A stretch of DNA of 9,214 nucleotides, from positions 1 to 9,214 of the forward strand of contig JAGODN010000074.1 in the NCBI GenBank assembly GCA_017998195.1, read 5' to 3'. The notes beneath the pieces are model-generated. The model saw only the letters and a program-made list of their open reading frames with translations. It was not told the DNA's origin and made no database searches. This document shows positions 4,535 through 9,214 of this stretch, one piece after another; positions within the stretch are counted from its first letter, which is position 1; each line of letters begins with the position of its first letter. A program made the translations under genes and the position numbers. The stretch is from Desulfobulbus sp. (GTDB taxonomy: Bacteria > Desulfobacterota > Desulfobulbia > Desulfobulbales > Desulfobulbaceae).

Positions 4535-5908
4535 TCAGGCGCGGATCAGCTCGAGCAGTTCCGCGGTGCGACGGCGCAGGAGCGGTTCGTCGCCGCGGGT
4601 CTCCACGTTCAGCCGCACCACCGGCTCGGTGTTCGAGCGGCGCAGGTTGAAGCGGAACTCCGGGTATTCGACGGACAGGCCGTCGGTGCGGTCGATCGCC
4701 CCGTCCGCGTAGCGACGCTCGACGGCGGCGAGCACCGCGTCCGCGTCCCGCACCCGCGAGTTGATCTCGCCGCTCACCGGGTAGGCGGCCAGACGCTCGC
4801 CGACAAGGGCGGACAGCGGCCGGCCGGTGTCGCTCAGGAGCCGACAGACGAGCAGCCAGGGCAGCATGCCCGAGTCGCAGTAGCCGAAGTCGCGGAAGTA
4901 GTGATGGGCGGACATTTCGCCGCCGTAGAGGGCATCGAGCTCCCGCATCCGCTCCTTGATGAAGGCGTGGCCGGTGCGGGTCATCACCGGCTTCCCGCCC
5001 GCGGCGCGGACGATCTCCTCCGTGTTCCACACCAGCCGCGGGTCGTGGAGGATGGTCGCGCCCGGATGCAGGCGCAGCAGGGCCTCGGCCAGGAGGCCGA
5101 CGATGTAGTAGCCCTCGATGAACCTGCCGGTCTCGTCGTAGAGGAAGCAGCGGTCGAAATCGCCGTCCCAGGCGATGCCCAGGTCGGCCTGGTGCAGGCG
5201 GACCGCGTCCGCGGTCACCTGCCGCCGCTCGGGCAGGAGCGGGTTGGGCACGCCGTTGGGGAAGTTCCCGTCCGGTTCGTGCTGCAGGCGGATGAATTCG
5301 CAGGGCAGGTGCGCGGCCAGCAGGTCGACCACCGGCCCGGCGCAGCCGTTGCCGCTGTTCACCACCAGTGTGAGCGGCCGCAGTCGACCGGGATCGACCA
5401 GGGCGAGCAGAAGGTCGATGTAGGCGCCCTTGTCGCGCACCCGGGTGCTGGTGCCGGGCACGGGCGCGGTTTCGGCCAGGGTCCGCCGGCACCAGTCCTC
5501 GTCCGCGGCCAGGGCGGCCACCGCGGCCAGGCCGGTGTCGCCGGAGAGCGGCCGGGCCTCCCCGCGAACGATCTTCATGCCGTTATAGTCGGCCGGGTTG
5601 TGGCTGGCGGTGATCATGATGCCGCCGTCCACCCCGGCGCCCGCGCCGCTGAACACGGCGTGGTAGACCTCCTCGGTGCCGCACAGGCCGATGTCGATCA
5701 CGTCCACGCCGCGACCGAGCAGGGTGGCGATGACCGCCCCGGCCAGGGCCGGGCTGCTCAGGCGCATGTCCCGGCCGACCACCACCCGGCGCATCCGGCA
5801 GTGTTCGGCGCAGGCCAGGGCGATGCGGGCGGCGATGCTCTCGTTCAACTCCGCGGGAACGCGGCCGCGCACATCGTAGGCAGTGAAACAGCGCAAGGGT
5901 TCGGTCAT
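4535..5908 (-). CDS. manB: Phosphomannomutase (phosphoglucomutase/phosphomannomutase family)
   Basis: Converts mannose-6-phosphate to mannose-1-phosphate, the step between the two ManC activities. 457 residues, matching CpsG/ManB length (about 456). Four alpha-D-phosphohexomutase domains are marked in order by the catalytic phosphoserine loop ITASHNPADYNGMKI (99-113, Ser102), the Mg-binding loop DGDFDR (248-253), the sugar-specificity loop GGEMSAHHYFRDF (329-341) and the phosphate-binding loop RRSNTEPVVRL (423-433). YDVRGRVP near residue 11 is the usual family N-terminus and supports the ATG at 5908; the ribosome site there (GGAAG) is moderate. The GEMSAHHYF form and pairing with manC favour mannose over glucose phosphates, although many relatives use both. 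It is first in a two-gene minus-strand unit and diverges from rfbA. Confidence 0.94.
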   Translation of the reverse strand: MTEPLRCFTAYDVRGRVPAELNESIAARIALACAEHCRMRRVVVGRDMRLSSPALAGAVIATLLGRGVDVIDIGLCGTEEVYHAVFSGAGAGVDGGIMITASHNPADYNGMKIVRGEARPLSGDTGLAAVAALAADEDWCRRTLAETAPVPGTSTRVRDKGAYIDLLLALVDPGRLRPLTLVVNSGNGCAGPVVDLLAAHLPCEFIRLQHEPDGNFPNGVPNPLLPERRQVTADAVRLHQADLGIAWDGDFDRCFLYDETGRFIEGYYIVGLLAEALLRLHPGATILHDPRLVWNTEEIVRAAGGKPVMTRTGHAFIKERMRELDALYGGEMSAHHYFRDFGYCDSGMLPWLLVCRLLSDTGRPLSALVGERLAAYPVSGEINSRVRDADAVLAAVERRYADGAIDRTDGLSVEYPEFRFNLRRSNTEPVVRLNVETRGDEPLLRRRTAELLELIRA

Positions 5909-5928
5909 GGCGGCTTCCGAAAGCGTGT

Positions 5929-5957
5929 TTGCAAGATACGGGGAAATACGGTATACA
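5929..5957 (+). promoter_or_regulatory. Candidate sigma-70-type promoter for rfbA-rfbD
   Basis: TTGCAA (5929-5934), a 17-bp spacer and TATACA (5952-5957) match at 4/6 for each box with ideal spacing. The start point would be near 5964, giving a leader of about 90 nt. Two direct ATACGG repeats (5936-5941 and 5946-5951), exactly 10 bp apart, fill the spacer, and an inverted copy CCGTAT lies at 5984-5989. They are a possible operator controlling one or both divergent units. No convincing promoter for the phosphomannomutase gene was found in this 146-bp gap. Confidence 0.45.
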
Positions 5958-6018
5958 CCGGGGGTTCAGAACAGCGGCAAACGCCGTATCCCGAAGGTAT
6001 CACAGGCAATCGTCAACT

Positions 6019-6035
6019 GGCAAGCTTTCCTTGCC
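6019..6035 (+). repeat. Stem-loop just before the rfbA ribosome site
   Basis: GGCAAG (6019-6024), CTTTC loop, CTTGCC (6030-6035): a 6-bp hairpin 9 bases ahead of AGGAG (6045-6049). A second CTTGC (6040-6044) abuts AGGAG and could pair with the same GCAAG, which would bring the ribosome site into the structure. Confidence 0.4.
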
Positions 6036-6054
6036 GCCCCTTGCAGGAGAACCA

Positions 6055-6945
6055 GTGAAAGGCATCATTCTCGCGGGCGGATCCGGCACCCGCCTCTACC
6101 CGCTCACCCGGGTGATCAGCAAGCAACTGATCCCGGTGTACGACAAACCGATGATCTACTACCCGCTGTCCGTGCTCATGCTGGCGGGTATCCGCGACAT
6201 CCTCATCATCTCCACGCCCCAGGACCTGCCGCGATTCACCGAACTGTTCGGTGACGGCGCGCATCTCGGCCTGAACCTGCAGTACGCGGCGCAGCCCAAA
6301 CCCGAGGGGCTGGCCCAGGCCTTCCTCATCGGCCGGGACTTCCTCGCCGGCCAGCCGGTCTGCCTGGTGCTCGGCGACAACATCTTCTTCGGCCACAATT
6401 TCGCCACCATCGTCCGGCGCTGCGCCGAGCTGAAGGAAGGCGGCATCATCTTCGGCTACCTGGTCAAGGACCCGCAGCGCTACGGCGTGGTCGAGTTCGA
6501 CCGGGACAACCGGGTGATCGGCATCGAGGAGAAGCCGGAACAACCCAAGTCGCGCTACGCCGTGCCCGGCCTCTACTTCTACGACCAGGAGGTGGTGGAC
6601 GTGGCCGCGGCCATCCGGCCCTCGGCCCGGGGCGAGTTGGAGATCACCGACGTCAACCTGCACTACCTGCGCCAGGGCAAGCTGAACGTTGAGCTGCTCG
6701 GCCGCGGCTTCTGCTGGCTGGACACCGGCACCCACGAATCGCTCCAGCAGGCCTCCAGTTACGTGCAGGCCGTGCAGGATCGGCAGGGCCTGAAGATCGC
6801 CTGCCTGGAGGAGATCGCCTTCCGGCTCGGCTACATCGACCGCGACCAGGTCGAGCGGCTCGCCGCCTCCATGATGAAGAACCAGTATGGCCAGTACCTG
6901 ATGGACATGCTCAACGAAACCAATACCCTGCGGACCAGACCCTGA
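6055..6945 (+). CDS. rfbA: Glucose-1-phosphate thymidylyltransferase (RmlA)
   Basis: First step of dTDP-L-rhamnose synthesis: glucose-1-phosphate plus dTTP gives dTDP-glucose. 296 residues from the GTG at 6055, close to the usual 290-295 for the short tetrameric RmlA. Visible: nucleotide-binding loop AGGSGTRLYPLT (7-18), SKQLIPVYDKPMIYYPLS (22-39), LGDN (106-109, metal-binding D108), EEKPEQPKS (158-166) and LDTGTHESL (222-230). AGGAG at 6045-6049 precedes the GTG by five bases. An upstream open frame runs back to 5929, but the family start MKGIILAGG begins exactly at the GTG. The stop is two bases before the rfbD ATG, so the two are co-transcribed and probably translationally coupled. The C-terminus includes the helical region typical of RmlA (YIDRDQVERLA). 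Confidence 0.97.
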   Translation: MKGIILAGGSGTRLYPLTRVISKQLIPVYDKPMIYYPLSVLMLAGIRDILIISTPQDLPRFTELFGDGAHLGLNLQYAAQPKPEGLAQAFLIGRDFLAGQPVCLVLGDNIFFGHNFATIVRRCAELKEGGIIFGYLVKDPQRYGVVEFDRDNRVIGIEEKPEQPKSRYAVPGLYFYDQEVVDVAAAIRPSARGELEITDVNLHYLRQGKLNVELLGRGFCWLDTGTHESLQQASSYVQAVQDRQGLKIACLEEIAFRLGYIDRDQVERLAASMMKNQYGQYLMDMLNETNTLRTRP

Positions 6946-6947
6946 CC

Positions 6948-7826
6948 ATGAATATCCTCATCACCGGCGCCAACGGCCAACTGGGCAGGGACTGCACCGA
7001 GATCCTGTCCGCCCGCCACCAGCTCGCCTGCTGCGATGTGCCCAACATCGACATCACCGACCCCGACCAGGTGGCCCGGGTGTTCACCACCTGTGCGCCC
7101 GACGTGGTCATCAACTGCGCCGCCTACACGGCCGTGGACGCCTGCGAAACCGACCGCGAGCGGTGCATGGCGGTGAACGCCACCGGCCCGGAACTGCTCG
7201 CCCGCCAGTGCGCCGCCCACGGCGCCCGCATGCTGCAGCTCTCCACGGACTACGTGTTCGACGGCAACCGGCCGGCGCCGGCGTTCTACACCGAGGCGGA
7301 CACGCCCAACCCGCTGTCCATGTACGGAAAGAGCAAGCAGGCCGGCGACGAGGCGGTGCAGGCGCACGCCGACAACCACCTCATCATCCGCACCGCTTGG
7401 CTGTACGGCATCGGCAACAAAAACTTCCTCAAGACCATGCTGCGGCTGGCCCTCGCCGACCCCGGGCGGACCATCCGCGTGGTCAACGACCAGCACGGCT
7501 CGCTCACCTGGTCCTGGCGGCTGGCCCGGCAGATCGAGCGGCTGTTGGACAGCGACCTGCGCGGCATTGTCCACGCCACCGCCGAGGGGCACTCCACCTG
7601 GTACGAGGGGGCCCGCTGCTTCCTCGACGCCATGGGCGTACCCTACGCCATGGAGCCCTGCACCACCGCCGACTACCCCACCCCGGCCCACCGGCCGGCC
7701 AACTCCATCCTCGAGAATTGCCGCCTGAAAGAGGCGGGGATCAACTGCATGGCCGACTGGCGGGACGATGTCCGCCTGTTCGCCGAGCGCTACCGCGACC
7801 GGCTGCTGGCCGAGGCCAGGGGCTGA
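6948..7826 (+). CDS. rfbD: dTDP-4-dehydrorhamnose reductase (RmlD)
   Basis: Last step of dTDP-L-rhamnose synthesis: NAD(P)H-dependent reduction of dTDP-4-dehydrorhamnose. 292 residues, the normal length. It is a short-chain dehydrogenase/reductase of the extended type: Rossmann loop TGANGQLG (6-13), NCAAYTAVDACE (56-67), catalytic S/T in LSTDYVFDG (98-106), Y126 and K130 in the YxxxK motif of MYGKSK, RTAWLYG (148-154) and RPANSIL (249-255). The usual DQxGxPT loop reads DQHGSLT, with Leu where Pro is common. It starts two bases after rfbA and has no clear ribosome site of its own, suggesting coupling. rfbB and rfbC, needed for the middle steps, are not in this window. It converges with cvpA, with nine bases between stops. 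Confidence 0.96.
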   Translation: MNILITGANGQLGRDCTEILSARHQLACCDVPNIDITDPDQVARVFTTCAPDVVINCAAYTAVDACETDRERCMAVNATGPELLARQCAAHGARMLQLSTDYVFDGNRPAPAFYTEADTPNPLSMYGKSKQAGDEAVQAHADNHLIIRTAWLYGIGNKNFLKTMLRLALADPGRTIRVVNDQHGSLTWSWRLARQIERLLDSDLRGIVHATAEGHSTWYEGARCFLDAMGVPYAMEPCTTADYPTPAHRPANSILENCRLKEAGINCMADWRDDVRLFAERYRDRLLAEARG

Positions 7827-7828
7827 TT

Positions 7829-7843
7829 CCCGCCCTCAGCGGG
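7829..7843. repeat. Small stem-loop at the rfbD/cvpA convergent junction
   Basis: CCCGC (7829-7833), loop CCTCA, GCGGG (7839-7843), covering the cvpA stop codon, with no T-tract. It is the only structure found in the 9-bp gap and its flanks; a weak candidate for a shared 3' end. Confidence 0.25.
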
Positions 7844-8429
7844 GCGCGGGCGTCCCCTCGCCCCCGGCCGGTTTTTCAGCGGCCTTGGCCGGCAGCAGCT
7901 GGTTGAGGATGGCCGGCTCCTTCTGCTGAAAGTACTGGCGCACCCGGGGATCGTCGATGAGCGCCTGGAGCACGGTCGCGCCCTCTTTGAGCCAGGGCGA
8001 GGACCAGGAGCGGCGCAGCAGGTCGTTGGTGGTGGACAGGGTCGAGGCGAGCGCCATGTACACGAGCGAGCAGACCACCAGGGCCTTGACCCCGCCGAGC
8101 ACCAGCCCGAGCAGCCGGTCGAACCAGCCGAGCAGGGTGATGACCATCACCCCGCGCAGCAGCTTGCCGATCAGGGTGAACAGCAGGGCCGCGACCAGGA
8201 AGATCACCGCGAAACTGATGAAGAAGGTCAGCCGCGGGTTGGCGACGAACTGTCCGGCCAGGGGGCTGAACTGGACCGCGTAGCGGGCGGCCAGCAGGTA
8301 GCTGCCCACCAGGGCGAGGAAGGCGGCCAGCTGGCGCACCAGGCCGATCCATGCGCCCCGGGCCAGGAAGAGGGCGAAGATGCAGGCGACCGCGAGGTCG
8401 AACGAGGTCAATTCATTGAAGGTCGGCAT
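7836..8429 (-). CDS. cvpA: CvpA family membrane protein
   Basis: 197-residue inner-membrane protein. CvpA was named for a role in colicin V production in E. coli; its biochemical job is not settled, and a role in envelope homeostasis is suggested in some species. Four hydrophobic segments lie near residues 9-26, 31-48, 66-88 and 103-126. The family pattern is visible: FDLAVACIFALFLARGAWIG at the N-terminus, then GWFDRLLGLVLGGVKALV (101-118). The tail (about 180-197) is Ala/Pro/Gly-rich and probably disordered. The ATG at 8429 is preferred because it puts the first helix about 10 residues in; the frame also opens at a GTG at 8471, adding 14 Pro/Ser residues. Neither has a clear ribosome site. 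In E. coli cvpA precedes purF; here it does not, and it converges with rfbD. Confidence 0.85.
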   Translation of the reverse strand: MPTFNELTSFDLAVACIFALFLARGAWIGLVRQLAAFLALVGSYLLAARYAVQFSPLAGQFVANPRLTFFISFAVIFLVAALLFTLIGKLLRGVMVITLLGWFDRLLGLVLGGVKALVVCSLVYMALASTLSTTNDLLRRSWSSPWLKEGATVLQALIDDPRVRQYFQQKEPAILNQLLPAKAAEKPAGGEGTPAPR

Positions 8430-8535
8430 GACAGCGGATGGCGGTGACGGTTGTCCACCGGCCGACGGCACTCCGGCCGGCGCGGTGGCGGTGAGCGGTC
8501 CCCCGGGAACAGGAACCGGGCTTGCGGGCGCCCCG

Positions 8536-8563
8536 ATTATACCGGATTTTGCGGTGAAGACAA
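8536..8563 (-). promoter_or_regulatory. Candidate sigma-70-type promoter for cvpA
   Basis: On the minus strand TTGTCT (8563-8558, 4/6), a 16-bp spacer and a perfect TATAAT (8541-8536). Transcription would start near 8529, about 100 bases before the cvpA ATG. The -35 and part of the spacer overlap the likely start of the divergent phosphopantetheinyl transferase gene. Confidence 0.55.
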
Positions 8564-9214
8564 GCGGTTGTCCGCACGACCCGGCGACCGGGCCGCACCC
8601 CCTGGCTGCGCTGCCCGCCGGGCTGGTCTCGCCGGCCGCGGCCCTCGCCCTGGTCGATCTCGACCAACTCGCCCGCTGGATGGCGGCGGCCGGTGCCGCT
8701 GCCGAGACGCTGCTCGCCCCGGCCGAGCGCGCCCAATTTGCCCGCTACCGAAATCCGAAGCGGCGGCTCGAATGGCTGGGCGGCCGCCTGGCCGGCAAAC
8801 ACGCCCTCCACCAACTGGCCGCATCCGGCCTGATCGCCGCCCTCCTCCCGCAGCAATATCCCATCCTGGCCGACGCCCACGGCCGTCCCGGCGTGGACTG
8901 GAGCGGCCGTGCCGGCACCCCGCCAGCCCTGTCCATCAGCCATTGCCGGGGGTATGCCACGGCCCTGGCGCGGGTGGGCGGCGCCTGCGGCCTGGACATC
9001 GAGCCGGTGGCGCCACGGCTCGCCACGGTGCAGGCCCGCTTCACCACCCCGGAGGAGATCGCCCTGCTGCACGCCCTGCCCGACCCGCTCACCCGCCTGG
9101 CGCTGATCTGGACCGCCAAGGAGGCGGTGAAGAAGTGTTTCCTCCACGACGAACCCACCTTTGTCAGCCGGATCAGCCTCATCGCCGCCACCATCGACCC
9201 GGCCGATCCGGTGC
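8554..9214 (+). CDS. 4'-phosphopantetheinyl transferase (Sfp type), C-terminus cut by window edge
   Basis: Transfers 4'-phosphopantetheine from CoA to a serine on acyl, peptidyl or other carrier proteins. 220 residues are present with no in-frame stop to the end of the window. Counting from the GTG at 8554: LAPAERAQFARYRNPKRRLEWLGGRLAGKHAL is the CoA-binding N-terminal half (seen as LAPAERAQFARY then RLEWLGGRLAGKHAL); SISHC (127-131); GLDIEP with the metal ligands D148 and E150; and WTAKEAVKK (186-194) with E190. This is the Sfp/EntD architecture, not the short AcpS. The start is uncertain: GTG 8554 gives a sensible N-terminus, but the frame stays open back to an ATG at 8428 with AAGG five bases before it, adding 42 Gly/Pro/Ala-rich residues. 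It diverges from cvpA. No carrier-protein cluster is in view. Confidence 0.88.
   Translation, partial: MKTSGCPHDPATGPHPLAALPAGLVSPAAALALVDLDQLARWMAAAGAAAETLLAPAERAQFARYRNPKRRLEWLGGRLAGKHALHQLAASGLIAALLPQQYPILADAHGRPGVDWSGRAGTPPALSISHCRGYATALARVGGACGLDIEPVAPRLATVQARFTTPEEIALLHALPDPLTRLALIWTAKEAVKKCFLHDEPTFVSRISLIAATIDPADPV

Noticed and set aside
4901..6058. 385-codon open frame on the plus strand opposite the phosphomannomutase gene
   Set aside because: Antisense shadow with no recognisable domain, and it would run through the rfbA promoter and leader.

Overview
The window is a GC-rich, gene-dense piece of what looks like a Gram-negative bacterial chromosome. It carries nitrogen-control genes (ammonium channel, PII, GlnD), a PilZ-domain protein, GDP-mannose and dTDP-rhamnose precursor genes, CvpA and a phosphopantetheinyl transferase. 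The type II ManC, the GlnD/PII/AmtB set and the shared promoter regions fit a high-GC proteobacterium or a Desulfobacterota member. That is inference from gene content; the sequence alone does not fix the species. No tRNA, rRNA, CRISPR array, insertion sequence or phage gene was seen.

Layout. On the minus strand, reading right to left from about 1974 to 1, lie amtB, a 112-residue PII protein and the start of glnD (cut by the window edge). They look like one operon. AmtB imports ammonium, PII senses 2-oxoglutarate/ATP/ADP and can dock on AmtB, and GlnD (un)uridylylates PII. Positions 1975-2566 are a 592-bp divergent intergenic region with an AT-rich core. It holds a possible sigma-54 promoter and a sigma-70-like promoter for amtB, a 40-bp nested dyad, and a near-consensus sigma-70 promoter with a structured 115-nt leader for the PilZ gene (2567-2950, plus).

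Positions 2978-5908 (minus) hold a phosphomannomutase followed by a bifunctional mannose-1-phosphate guanylyltransferase/mannose-6-phosphate isomerase. Together these make GDP-mannose from fructose-6-phosphate. The 147-nt gap between them has a perfect 11-bp hairpin and a possible competing pairing. Diverging from the phosphomannomutase on the plus strand are rfbA and rfbD, the first and last steps of dTDP-L-rhamnose synthesis; rfbB and rfbC are not in the window. A promoter with helically phased ATACGG repeats sits between the two modules.

At the right end, cvpA (minus, convergent with rfbD) and the first two thirds of an Sfp-type phosphopantetheinyl transferase (plus) diverge from overlapping start regions. 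No protein here looks like a wholly new system. The most unusual material is in the intergenic leaders, which suggest unrecognised cis-regulation of amtB, the PilZ gene and manC.
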